From assembly GCF_004519295.1 (NCBI RefSeq), contig NZ_SOZH01000004.1, positions 1-64,000 of the forward strand: a DNA stretch of 64,000 nt. The letters run 5' to 3'. Below, one piece after another: positions 23,843-32,346 of this stretch; the first letter of the stretch is position 1; every line of letters begins with the position of its first letter. A program made the translations under genes and the position numbers. The DNA is from Cellulosimicrobium funkei (GTDB lineage: Bacteria; Actinomycetota; Actinomycetes; Actinomycetales; Cellulomonadaceae). The notes beneath the pieces were generated by a model. That model saw nothing but the letters and a program-made list of their open reading frames with translations, was not told the DNA's origin and did not search any database.

Positions 23843-24154
23843 TCAGCGCGCGGCCCGGGCCGCGACAGCCGCGGCAAGCGCCTCGTCGTCAGGAACACCG
23901 CGCAAACCTGCGCTCGTGGGATAGACGCGGCACGCCACACCAGGACGAGCCCCGGGCACGGGGAACACGTCCTGCCCGTCGACGTGGAACGACGGCGACC
24001 CGTGGAAGCCATACCTCTGGGCCTGGTCGTCGTCCGCGATGACCACGGTCGCGATCGGCACGTTCACCCCGACCCGGTCCAGGACCCGGCGCAGCACGTC
24101 CCGGGCGGGTGCCTCATTCGGACACGCGTCGACGACCAGGAGCTCAACCTTCAC
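23843..24154 (-). CDS. Thioredoxin-fold protein of the cadmium cassette
   Basis: A 103-residue protein from a GTG. The VELLVVDACPNEAPARDVLR start, VVIADDDQAQRYGFHGSPSF and the FHVDGQDVF strand give a thioredoxin-like fold with cis-Pro (SPS). It has only one Cys in the usual active-site place (ACPNE), so it is not a normal disulphide reductase. Homologues sit near mercury or cadmium genes as metal-binding or alkylmercury-lyase-like proteins. It is third in the cmtR-cadD operon. Confidence 0.6.
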   Translation of the reverse strand: MKVELLVVDACPNEAPARDVLRRVLDRVGVNVPIATVVIADDDQAQRYGFHGSPSFHVDGQDVFPVPGARPGVACRVYPTSAGLRGVPDDEALAAAVAARAAR

Positions 24155-24192
24155 CGGTCCATCATCTCTCGCCGGCGCCGTTGCTGCCGCGC

Positions 24193-24804
24193 TCACAGCA
24201 GCGAGGCGATGTGGGCCAGGGTGCCGGACTCGATGAGGATGAACACGCCGAGGCCGATGAACACCACCGGCACGAGCCAGTGCTCGACCTTCTCCAGCCC
24301 TTCGGTCACCTTCTCGTTCGTGCCGATCGCGCGCGCGAGCAGGCACCACAGCGCGAGCAGGACGAGGAACACCGCGATCGTGACCAGGGCGTCGGTGGTG
24401 GAGATGGTGCGGAACACCGGGGTGTAGATCGCGATGTTGTCCCCGCCGTTGGCGATCGTGATGCCCGCGACGCCGAGCAGCCCGACGGCCTTGAGCGCGG
24501 ACTCGGCCTCGTCGTCGTCGTCCTTGCCGCGCAGCGTGCGCACCAGGGCCAGCACACCGATCGCGAGCGGGATCAGACCGAGCAGGCCCACCCACTCGTC
24601 CGGCACGATCGTCAGGCCGAGCGCAGCCAGGAAGCTCACCGCGATCAAGGTGACCAGGCCCAGGTACTGCCCTGCCACGATCTGCCACCCGCGCAGCCGC
24701 GACGTCCCACGCGCGGCGACCGCGAACAGGACCGTCAGGACCACGATGTCGTCGAGGTTGGTCGCGACGAACAACCCGACCGCGGCCGCGATCGTGCTCA
24801 GCAC
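24193..24804 (-). CDS. cadD: CadD-family cadmium resistance transporter
   Basis: A 203-residue membrane protein with about six helices. The start STIAAAVGLFVATNLDDIVV carries the paired Asp in the first helix, and a second NGGDNIAIYTPVF motif lies at about residue 120, both marks of CadD (LysE-like export fold). It should export Cd2+. The GTG at 24804 lies inside the last codons of cmtR (7-base overlap), so it is coupled to the sensor. An acidic loop (GKDDDDEAESALK) is cytoplasmic. Confidence 0.85.
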   Translation of the reverse strand: MLSTIAAAVGLFVATNLDDIVVLTVLFAVAARGTSRLRGWQIVAGQYLGLVTLIAVSFLAALGLTIVPDEWVGLLGLIPLAIGVLALVRTLRGKDDDDEAESALKAVGLLGVAGITIANGGDNIAIYTPVFRTISTTDALVTIAVFLVLLALWCLLARAIGTNEKVTEGLEKVEHWLVPVVFIGLGVFILIESGTLAHIASLL

Positions 24805-25169
24805 GCCGACACCTGCCCGTCCACGCCGTACGTCGGGCACAGCGCGACCGCGCTGCCCGTTGCCGCGAGCAGCGTCTCCGCGGCCGCGAGCATGTCCAGC
24901 AGCTCCGGGCGGGCCAGCGAGTAGAACACCCGCCGGCCCTCCATGCGCCCGGCCACCAGGCCGCAGTCCTTCAAGCACGCCACGTGCGAGGACACCGTCG
25001 ACTGCGCCAGCCCCAGATCAGCCGTCAGTTCCGCGACGCGCGCCTCCCCGACCGCGAGCCGGCGCACGATCGCCAATCGCGCCGGGTCACCCAACGACCG
25101 AAACAACGCGACCGCTGGCTCAACATCGGCCGTGGTCGCGGCGCACACCTCAGGTTCTATGATCGACAC
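24798..25169 (-). CDS. cmtR: ArsR/SmtB-family cadmium/lead sensor, CmtR type
   Basis: A 123-residue winged-helix repressor. The recognition helix AQSTVSSHVACLKDCGLV carries two Cys spaced as in M. tuberculosis CmtR (Cys57 and Cys61), and a Cys near the C-terminus (ALCPTYG) matches the third ligand, Cys102. That suggests Cd(II)/Pb(II) sensing and derepression of the cassette. The GTG start lies about 20 bases from an AT-rich GGTTATTATCG, a likely -10/operator. First gene of the operon. Confidence 0.85.
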   Translation of the reverse strand: MSIIEPEVCAATTADVEPAVALFRSLGDPARLAIVRRLAVGEARVAELTADLGLAQSTVSSHVACLKDCGLVAGRMEGRRVFYSLARPELLDMLAAAETLLAATGSAVALCPTYGVDGQVSAC

Positions 25170-25585
25170 AGGACGATAATAACCGGTCGCTGACGATCAA
25201 CGCCGGGTTGCCGCAGCACGCCGTCAGCGCGGCTCGCGAGCACGCCGCGCCCCTGTGCGCCCCTACGGAGCGGCCGTGCGCAGAACCCACCGTTTGCCGT
25301 ACGTCGCAGAACCCTCTTCTCGGACGCCCGACAAACGGTCGTTTTCCGCCATCTGTACGGCCGCGCTGTACACCCACGTCATACTCGGCGGATGGCGTAC
25401 GAGCGATCGCCCGCACACCGATTCAACCCTTGTCGAGGTCCGATGCGGCCTTGGGTGTTGCTAGTTCGTTCGAGAATGTTGCTCGCGAGCGTCTTGCCCG
25501 CCTGGGACAGAGCGGGCTTCGATGGCTTTCGCAGACTTCGCCATGACCTGATTTCCCGCGCCTCGCTCGTCGATCCCGCGCTGCG
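25170..25585. other. Gap with inverted octamer copies; right edge of cadmium cassette
   Basis: No gene recognised. CGCAGAAC, the reverse complement of the octamer in the res-like region, occurs at 25279-25286 and 25305-25312, followed by CTTCTCGGACG, also similar in reverse to the left side. These may be the outer end of the mobile cassette. The rest (25340-25585) has short frames with no family resemblance. Confidence 0.45.
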
Positions 25586-26101
25586 TCAGGCGCGCCCGGT
25601 GCGCTCGAGCACGCCGCGGAGGTACGCGGCCTGGCCCGCGTGCTCGAGGGCGTCCACCGCGACGCTCACGAGCCGGACGCCCAGCGTCACGGGCGGGTCC
25701 CACGCCTCGTCGACGACCCGGTCGAGGTCGTCGGCGGTGAGGGACGCGAGCACGTCGCGGGACTCGACCTGGACCGCGTGGACGTAGCCGAGCAGCAGGT
25801 CGTCGCGCGCGCGGACGCGCGCGACGTCGTCGGCCGACTGCCCGTAGCCGGTCGCGCCGTCGTCGAACGGCAGGTCGAACCGGCGGGCCCACCCGTCGCG
25901 CGTCCACACCTGGTCCCGCCCGACGGCGCCCGCGACCTGGGCGTCCTGCCCGCGCGCGAGGTGCCACGCGAGCCACGCGATCGTGTTGGCGCCCGGGTCG
26001 ACGCGCGCGGTGAGCGCGTCCTCGCCGAGGCCGTCGACCGCGCGCGTCGCGGTCGGCCCGATCCTCCCGAACAGGTCCTCCAGCACGGTGATCGCGTCCA
26101 C
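25586..26101 (-). CDS. DinB-family protein (mycothiol-dependent transferase type)
   Basis: A 171-residue four-helix-bundle protein from a GTG with GGGAGGA upstream. His residues in WLAWHLARGQDAQ, YVHAVQVESRDV and VDALEHAGQAAYLRGVLE fit the DinB metal triad, though the middle one is less sure. In Actinobacteria, DinB/DUF664 proteins move mycothiol onto substrates or detoxify electrophiles. It is divergent from the SpoIIE-type gene, with 230 bases between. Confidence 0.75.
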   Translation of the reverse strand: MDAITVLEDLFGRIGPTATRAVDGLGEDALTARVDPGANTIAWLAWHLARGQDAQVAGAVGRDQVWTRDGWARRFDLPFDDGATGYGQSADDVARVRARDDLLLGYVHAVQVESRDVLASLTADDLDRVVDEAWDPPVTLGVRLVSVAVDALEHAGQAAYLRGVLERTGRA

Positions 26102-26333
26102 GGTCCTCCCTCTCCTCGGGTGCCCGGCGGTTCGTCGCCTCTGGCAGCGTCTCCGGACCGCGGGACGCTCGCGACCGGGAGCGGCCTCAGGTCGACACGC
26201 ATCGCGGCGCGCACGGGCGAAGGTCCAGGTCCCAGACGTGCAGACGGCCTCCTGCCCCTGCGGCGCGCAGCACTCCGTGATAGATGTCAGGAGGTCGCGT
26301 CTCGACGCAGGGGACGAGCAGGGGGAAGAGACT

Positions 26334-27572
26334 TTGACGACGACCGACGCGCTCCAGGACGAGCGCACGCGGGTCCTGGCGCTCCAGCGGCTCGGGGTGC
26401 TCGACAGCTCGCCCGAGGAACGGTTCGACCGCGTGACGCGGCTCGCGCAGCGCCTGTTCGGCGTCCCGACGGTGAGCATCACGCTCGTGGACGCGGACCG
26501 GCAGTGGCGCAAGGCCTTCGTCGGCCTCGACGGCCCGGTCGCGCAGCGCGAGGGGGCGTTCTGCGACGTGACGATCCGTGCGGACCGCACGCTCGTCGTC
26601 GAGGACGCGGCGCAGGACGCCACGTTCGCCGACAACCCCTTCGTGGTCGGCGACCCGCACCTGCGGTTCTACGCCGGGCACCCCATCGCGGCGCCGGGCG
26701 GCGAGCTGGTCGGCACGCTGTGCGTCATCGACACCCGGCCGCGCCGGTTCGACGACGCCGACCGCTCCCTGCTGCGCGACCTCGCGCTGTGGGTCCAGGG
26801 GGAGCTCCAGCACGACGTCGAGCTCGACCGGGCGGGCGCGGTGCAGCGCGGGCTGCTCCCGCGCCGCGCCCCGGAGCTCGAGGGCTACCGGGTGGCCGCG
26901 CGGTGCCTGCCGGCCCGCGGCGTCGGGGGCGACTTCTACGACTGGACGACGACGGCCGACGGCGCCGGGTTCGTCGTCGCGGACGTCATGGGCAAGGGCA
27001 TGCCCGCCGCGATCGTGGCGGCGTCGGCACGCGCCGCGCTGCGGCCCGCGCTCCGGTCGCCGTCGCTCGCGGCGGGCGTCGAGACCGCCGACGACCTGCT
27101 CGCCCCGGACCTGGAGGAGGTCGGGTCGTTCGTCACCGCCTGGTGCGCCACGGTCGAGCGGGACAGCGGCCGGCTGGCGTACGTCGACGCGGGGCACGGC
27201 CTGGCGAGCGTGCTGCGGCCCGACGGCGGCATCCACCGCCTGGAGGCGGACGGCCTGCCGCTCGGCGTCGCGCCGGGCACCGCGCGGGTCGTCCACCACG
27301 TGACCCTCGACCCGGGCGACCGCCTCGTCGTCGTGAGCGACGGGCTCGTCGACCTGCTCGCCGACCTCGGGGTCCCGGGCGGGGACCCGCGCCTCCTCGA
27401 CCCGGACGTCCCGCTGCCCGTCCCGGACGGGCCGGCCCTCGCGCGTGCCGCGCGCGAGGTCCGGCAGGCCGGGGACGCCGCGGCGACGCTCGACGTGCTG
27501 GTCGGGCTCGCCGAGGGGCGGTACGTCGGGGACGACCTCACGGTCCTCGTGGTCGAGCGGGTCGCGGGATGA
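26334..27572 (+). CDS. GAF-domain PP2C/SpoIIE-type serine phosphatase
   Basis: A 412-residue protein from a TTG with GGGGGAAGAG upstream; the first codons (TTTDALQDERTRVLAL) fit a GAF-phosphatase start. The GAF domain covers about residues 10-160 (VSITLVDADRQWRKAFVG, FCDVTIR). The RsbU/SpoIIE phosphatase covers about 175-412, with metal-binding Asp residues in GVGGDFYDW and VVADVMGKGMPAA and later GDRLVVVSDGLVD and GDDLTVLVV. It would dephosphorylate the STAS protein encoded two genes downstream. The end overlaps the GT2 start (ATGA). Confidence 0.9.
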   Translation: MTTTDALQDERTRVLALQRLGVLDSSPEERFDRVTRLAQRLFGVPTVSITLVDADRQWRKAFVGLDGPVAQREGAFCDVTIRADRTLVVEDAAQDATFADNPFVVGDPHLRFYAGHPIAAPGGELVGTLCVIDTRPRRFDDADRSLLRDLALWVQGELQHDVELDRAGAVQRGLLPRRAPELEGYRVAARCLPARGVGGDFYDWTTTADGAGFVVADVMGKGMPAAIVAASARAALRPALRSPSLAAGVETADDLLAPDLEEVGSFVTAWCATVERDSGRLAYVDAGHGLASVLRPDGGIHRLEADGLPLGVAPGTARVVHHVTLDPGDRLVVVSDGLVDLLADLGVPGGDPRLLDPDVPLPVPDGPALARAAREVRQAGDAAATLDVLVGLAEGRYVGDDLTVLVVERVAG

Positions 27573-29584
27573 GGGGCTCCGCGCGGCGGCTCGTGCTGAT
27601 CCGCGTGCTCGTCGTGCTGGCGCTGGTCACGGGCGTCAACTACGTCGCCTGGCGGTGGCTCGAATCCGTGGCGTGGTCGCACTGGTGGATCGCCGTCCCG
27701 CTCGTGCTGGCCGAGACGTACAGCCTCGTGGACACCGCCCTCTTCGGCGTGACGATGTGGCGCCTGCGCGAGCGGGGCGAGCCGCCGCCCGCCCCGGAGG
27801 GCGTCACGGTCGACGTCTTCGTCACGACGTACGACGAGCCCGAGGAGCTCGTCCTCGCGACCGCCCGCGCGGCCCGGGCCATCCGGTACCCGCACCGCAC
27901 GTGGATCCTCGACGACGGCGCGCGCGAGAGCATGCGGGCCGCCGCCGCGGAGGCGGGCGTCGGGTACCTCACGCGCAGCGCGAGCTGGGCGGGCAAGCCG
28001 CGGCACGCGAAGGCCGGCAACCTCAACAACGCGCTGTTCCAGACGGACGGCGAGCTGCTGCTCGTGCTCGACGCCGACCAGGTGCCCGACCCGGCGATCC
28101 TCGACCGGACGGTCGGGTACTTCGCCGCCGACGAGCGCGTCGCGATCGTCCAGACCCCGCAGTGGTTCGTCAACGTCGACGACGCCGACCCCCTCGGGAG
28201 CCAGGCGCCGCTCTTCTACGGGCCGATCCAGCAGGGGAAGGACGGGTGGAACGCCGCGTTCTTCTGCGGCTCCAACGCGGTGCTGCGGCGCGAGGCGCTC
28301 ATGCAGCTGGGCGTCGTCGGGTACGTGCGGGGCGTGACGGTCGGCGTGCGGCGCGCGCTGCGCACCGCGGGCTCGGTGCTCGCCCGGGCGGCGCGCTCGC
28401 CGGAGGCGGCCGACCCGGCGGTACGGACCGCCGTCGAGCGGCTGCGCGCGGAGGCCGACGAGGCCCGCCGCGCCCTCGCGGCGGGGGAGCCCGCCGCCGA
28501 CGTCACCTACCGGTTCCAGCGCCGCGTCGACGAGGCGTCGCGCAGCGTCGTCGCCGGCCAGGTGGAGGCGCTGCGGGCGGAGCTGGCGACGGTGGAGCCC
28601 GAGCTCGTGTCCGGCGGCCCGCTCCAGGTCGACGAGGAGATCGGCCAGCTCGTCGTCGACGAGGAGGCGCTCGACCGGCTCGCGCGGCGCGACCTCTCGC
28701 CCCTCGTCGCGGTCGAGGCGGTGCGCCGCCTCGCGGACGCGGTCGACGTCGGGCGCAGCGACGAGGCGCAGGCCGTCATGCCGATGGCGACGATCTCCGT
28801 CACCGAGGACATGGCCACCGCGATGCGGCTGCACGCGCTCGGCTGGCGGTCGGTCTACCACCACGAGGTGCTGGCCCACGGGCTGGCGCCCGAGGACATG
28901 CCGACGATGCTCCAGCAGCGCCTGCGCTGGGCGCAGGGCACGGTGCAGGTGATGCTCCGGGAGAACCCGCTCACGCTGCGCGGGCTGCGCGTGGGGCAGC
29001 GGCTCATGTACTTCGCGACGATGTGGAGCTACCTCGCGGGCTTCGCCGCCCTCGCGTACCTCGCGGCGCCCATGGTGTACCTGTGCTTCGGCATCCTCCC
29101 GGTCCAGGCGTTCGGGACGGACTTCTTCGTGCGCTTCGTGCCGTACTTCGTGCTCAACCAGCTCTTGTTCCTCGTCGTGGCGCGCGGGGTGCGGACCTGG
29201 CGGGGGCAGCAGTACTCGCTCGCGCTCTTCCCGGTGTGGATCCGGGCCTGCTGGACGGCGTTCGCGAACGTCGTCCTCGGCCGCCCGCTCGGGTTCGTCG
29301 TGACGCCCAAGACGCGGACCGGCGAGCACCGGCCGGCCTGGCGCACCATCTGGCCCCAGCTCACGGCCATGGTGCTGCTCGTGGTCTCGGCCGTCGTCGG
29401 CACGGTGCGCCTCGTCGCGTTCGACGCCGACCTCGGCGCGACCCTCGTCACCCTCGCCTGGGTGGCGTACGACCTCGCGGTGCTCGGGGTGCTCGTCCCC
29501 GCCGCGCGGTACTCCGGCCCGCGCCCGCCGCGCGAGCCCGTGCCGGAGACGACGATGACCGGACGACGGACGGAGGACCAGTGA
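27569..29584 (+). CDS. Cellulose-synthase-like GT2 glycosyltransferase with inserted helical domain
   Basis: A 671-residue membrane synthase. Two N-terminal helices are followed by the GT2 core with DDG (115-117), DAD (168-170), TED (412-414) and QQRLRW (449-454), then four or five more helices. No PilZ domain follows. Between the FCGSNAVLRREAL strand (about 232-244) and the TED motif lie about 160 residues that BcsA-type enzymes lack. The insert is charged and coiled-coil-like (TAVERLRAEADEARRALAAG, VEALRAELATVEPE). The product is likely an exported beta-glucan or related polymer. The gene is between a SpoIIE-type phosphatase and a STAS protein with 4-bp overlaps, suggesting control by partner switching. 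Confidence 0.88.
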   Translation: MRGSARRLVLIRVLVVLALVTGVNYVAWRWLESVAWSHWWIAVPLVLAETYSLVDTALFGVTMWRLRERGEPPPAPEGVTVDVFVTTYDEPEELVLATARAARAIRYPHRTWILDDGARESMRAAAAEAGVGYLTRSASWAGKPRHAKAGNLNNALFQTDGELLLVLDADQVPDPAILDRTVGYFAADERVAIVQTPQWFVNVDDADPLGSQAPLFYGPIQQGKDGWNAAFFCGSNAVLRREALMQLGVVGYVRGVTVGVRRALRTAGSVLARAARSPEAADPAVRTAVERLRAEADEARRALAAGEPAADVTYRFQRRVDEASRSVVAGQVEALRAELATVEPELVSGGPLQVDEEIGQLVVDEEALDRLARRDLSPLVAVEAVRRLADAVDVGRSDEAQAVMPMATISVTEDMATAMRLHALGWRSVYHHEVLAHGLAPEDMPTMLQQRLRWAQGTVQVMLRENPLTLRGLRVGQRLMYFATMWSYLAGFAALAYLAAPMVYLCFGILPVQAFGTDFFVRFVPYFVLNQLLFLVVARGVRTWRGQQYSLALFPVWIRACWTAFANVVLGRPLGFVVTPKTRTGEHRPAWRTIWPQLTAMVLLVVSAVVGTVRLVAFDADLGATLVTLAWVAYDLAVLGVLVPAARYSGPRPPREPVPETTMTGRRTEDQ

Positions 29585-29916
29585 AGCTCGACGTGACACC
29601 GCTCGAGGAGACGGGGGCGGTGATCGTGCCGCGGGGGCGGCTCACGCTCACCACGGCACCCCAGCTGCGCGACGCGGTCGCCGACCTCGTCGAGGCGGGC
29701 CGGACCCGGCTCGTCGTCGACCTCGGGAGCCTCGAGTTCGTCGACTCCTCGGGCCTCGGCGCCCTCGTCGGCGGGCTGCGCACGACGCGCGCCGCCGGCG
29801 GAGACCTGCGGCTCGCGAACGCCGCGCCCTCCGTGGCGACGGTCCTGCGGCTCACCAACCTCGACCGCGTGCTGCGCGTGCACGACGACGCGGCGAGCGC
29901 GTTCGCCGACGGGTGA
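29581..29916 (+). CDS. STAS-domain anti-sigma-factor-antagonist-like protein
   Basis: An 111-residue single STAS domain. The phosphorylation site is in LEFVDSSGLGALVGGLR, where the Ser-Ser-Gly follows Asp as in RsbV/SpoIIAA. It begins at a GTG overlapping the GT2 stop, with GGAGGA upstream. Its state should be set by the phosphatase upstream and by the kinase-like protein downstream. Its target could be the synthase itself or a distant sigma factor. Confidence 0.9.
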   Translation: MKLDVTPLEETGAVIVPRGRLTLTTAPQLRDAVADLVEAGRTRLVVDLGSLEFVDSSGLGALVGGLRTTRAAGGDLRLANAAPSVATVLRLTNLDRVLRVHDDAASAFADG

Positions 29917-29923
29917 CCCCCGC

Positions 29924-30370
29924 GTGACCCCGCCGGACGACGCCCCGCTCGTCGTGCTGAGCGCGACCGCGTCCCCGCCGTGGCTCGACGCCCTCCCGGA
30001 CGCGTTCGCCGCGCTCTGGGGCCAGGCGCCGTGGGTGCCCGCCGACGACCGGCTCGCCGTCGAGCTCGCCACGACGGAGATCGCCGCGAACATCGTGCGG
30101 CACTCGCCCGCACCCGAGACGGTCGAGGTCCGGGCCGAGCTCGACGCCGGGGCGGGACGCGTCGTCGTCGTGCTGCGCGACACCGCGCCCGCCGCCGACG
30201 TCGACCTCGACCGCACCATGCCGCCCCCCGAGGCCGAGTCCGGGCGCGGGCTCGCGCTCGCGCGGGCGTGCGTCGACCGGCTCGAGCACCGCTGGGTCGC
30301 GGGGACCTCCGGCAACGAGTGGCGCCTCGAACGCCGCGTGCGCACCGCCGGAGGCGGCCCCGGCGGCTAG
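29924..30370 (+). CDS. RsbW-like anti-sigma/serine kinase ATPase
   Basis: A 148-residue HATPase_c_2 (GHKL) protein from a GTG, 7 bases after the STAS gene. The N-box is EIAANIVRHS and a G-box-like ESGRGLALARACVDRLEH follows. It would phosphorylate the STAS protein and bind a sigma factor or enzyme when free. With the two genes above it completes a three-part partner-switching module. Confidence 0.85.
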   Translation: MTPPDDAPLVVLSATASPPWLDALPDAFAALWGQAPWVPADDRLAVELATTEIAANIVRHSPAPETVEVRAELDAGAGRVVVVLRDTAPAADVDLDRTMPPPEAESGRGLALARACVDRLEHRWVAGTSGNEWRLERRVRTAGGGPGG

Positions 30371-30427
30371 CGTGGGGGCGTCCCGCGCGCGCCGACCCGG
30401 GCGCGGCGCCGGTAGCCGGAGGTGCAG

Positions 30428-32299
30428 ATGGAGTTCCCGTTCAGCCTGACCGAGGAGCAGATCCTCTCCCTCATCGTCGTCGGGACGCTCGCGGTCGTCG
30501 CGATCGTCGGGGTCAACGCCTTGGCGCCGAAGGCGGGCGTGGCCGCGCCTCTCGTGCTCGTCGCGGTCGGCGTCGTCGTGAGCTTCGTGCCCGCCGTCCC
30601 CGAGATCGAGTTCGAGCCCGAGTGGATCCTCGCCGGGATCCTGCCGCCGCTGCTCTACTCGGCGGCCGTCGGCCTGCCCACGATGGACTTCCGGCGGGAC
30701 TTCACCGCGATCAGCGGTCTGTCGGTCGTGCTCGTCCTGCTCAGCACCGCGCTCCTCGGCTACCTCTTCACGTGGCTCATCCCCGGCATCCCGCTCGCGG
30801 CGGGCTTCGCGCTCGGCGCCATCGTCAGCCCGACCGACGCCGTCGCGACGTCCATCGTCAAACGGCTCGGCGCGTCACCCCGCGTCGTCACGCTGCTCGA
30901 GGGCGAGAGCCTGCTCAACGACGCGTCCGCCCTCGTCCTCCTGCGCTCCGCCATCGCCGGGATCGGGATCGCCGTCGCGACCGGGGAGTCCGCCACCCGC
31001 GTGTCGCTGTGGTCGGTCGCGGGCGACTTCGTGTTCGCCGTCGTCGTGGCCGTGCTCGTCGGGTTCCTCGTCGGGTTCCTCGGCCTCTTCGTCCGGCGCC
31101 GCCTCGCCAACCCCGCGCTGAGCACCGCGGTGTCCTTCGTCGTGCCGTTCCTCGCCTACCTGCCGTCGGAGGAGCTCGGCGCGTCGGGCCTCGTCGCCGT
31201 CGTCACCGCGGGCCTCGTCACCGGCAACGGCGCCGCCAAGTACCTGCGCCCCCAGCACCGGCTCGCCGAGGAGTCGAACTGGCGGACCGTCGAGCTCCTG
31301 CTCGAGGGCACCGTCTTCCTCCTCATGGGGCTCGAGCTGTTCGCGCTCGTCACCGACGTGCAGGAGGCCCACGGCAGCCTGTGGCGCGCGGTCGGCGTGG
31401 CGGCGCTCGCGGCCGTCGTCATCCTCGTCGTGCGCTCCGCGTACGTCGCGACGCTCCTGCGGTCGCTCGCGCGGCGCGCGCGGCGGGGAGAGTCGATGCG
31501 CGGCGTCATCGCGGGCATGCAGGAGAAGCTCGACGCGCGCTTCGCGGCCGACGGCACGCCCGTCACGCCGGCCACGCCGCCCCCGGCCAGGCCGGCGCCC
31601 GGGACCCCGGAGCGACGCGGCGCGGAGATGGTCGCCAAGGCGCCCCCGGAGCGGGTGGGCCGGCTGCGGTCGTCGCTGCGTCGTCGTGCGGCCGACATCG
31701 ACTACCTGACGGCCGAGCGGCTCGGGTGGCGCGAGGGCACGCTCCTCGTGTGGGCGGGCATGCGCGGCGTCGTGACGCTCGCCGCGGCGCAGACGCTCCC
31801 GCTCGACACCCCGCAGCGCTCGTTCCTCGTGCTCGTTGCCTTCGGGGTCGCGGCCGGGACGCTCGTCGTGCAGGGCGGCACGCTCCCGTGGGTCGTGCGC
31901 CGGCTCGGCCTCTCGGGCGGCTCCACGCGCGCCGACGAGGACCGCGGCGCCGTGCGCGCCGAGCTCGACGGCGCGGCCGTGGCCGTGATCGACGCGCCCG
32001 ACCTCCGCCGCGCCGACGGCACCACCTACGACGGTGCCGTCGTCGCCCGCGTGCGCCGTGACGTCGTGCGCGAGCTGGAGAACCGCGACACCGACGCCGC
32101 GACGTCGGCCGACCTGTTCGCGCAGTACAAGGAGCTGCGGCTCCGGGCGATCGCCGCGCAGCGCGTCGCGCTGCTCGACGCGCGCACGTCCGGCGCGTAC
32201 AGCTCGCAGGCGCTGCGGCACGCGCTCGACCTGCTGGACGCCGAGCAGATCGACCTCGAGCTCCGCCGCGGGCCCTACGTGCCCGGCGACGACGACTGA
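30428..32299 (+). CDS. Na+/H+ antiporter, CPA1 family
   Basis: A 623-residue protein with about 12 membrane helices in the first 420 residues. The ion-site motif GAIVSPTDAVATSIVKRLG and GESLLNDASALVLLR (the conserved Asp pair) are clear, and MRGVVTLAAAQTLP is the C-terminal CPA1 helix. A soluble Arg/Glu-rich tail with a final helical part (RVRRDVVRELENRDTD) follows. It exchanges protons for sodium. The ATG at 30428 has GGAGG; a GTG two codons before does not fit as well. Confidence 0.9.
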   Translation: MEFPFSLTEEQILSLIVVGTLAVVAIVGVNALAPKAGVAAPLVLVAVGVVVSFVPAVPEIEFEPEWILAGILPPLLYSAAVGLPTMDFRRDFTAISGLSVVLVLLSTALLGYLFTWLIPGIPLAAGFALGAIVSPTDAVATSIVKRLGASPRVVTLLEGESLLNDASALVLLRSAIAGIGIAVATGESATRVSLWSVAGDFVFAVVVAVLVGFLVGFLGLFVRRRLANPALSTAVSFVVPFLAYLPSEELGASGLVAVVTAGLVTGNGAAKYLRPQHRLAEESNWRTVELLLEGTVFLLMGLELFALVTDVQEAHGSLWRAVGVAALAAVVILVVRSAYVATLLRSLARRARRGESMRGVIAGMQEKLDARFAADGTPVTPATPPPARPAPGTPERRGAEMVAKAPPERVGRLRSSLRRRAADIDYLTAERLGWREGTLLVWAGMRGVVTLAAAQTLPLDTPQRSFLVLVAFGVAAGTLVVQGGTLPWVVRRLGLSGGSTRADEDRGAVRAELDGAAVAVIDAPDLRRADGTTYDGAVVARVRRDVVRELENRDTDAATSADLFAQYKELRLRAIAAQRVALLDARTSGAYSSQALRHALDLLDAEQIDLELRRGPYVPGDDD

Positions 32300-32346
32300 G
32301 CCGACCCCTTGCGGCTGCCCCAGGGGAAGGCCCTAGCGTCGCGGGC

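Noticed and set aside
11413-25585. tRNA-based integration site for the accessory island
   Set aside because: No tRNA cloverleaf or duplicated tRNA 3' end was seen at either edge, so no att site can be named.
32300-32346. Separate terminator between antiporter and MerR genes
   Set aside because: The CCCCAGGGG dyad is better explained as a MerR-type promoter element; no stable stem of useful length.
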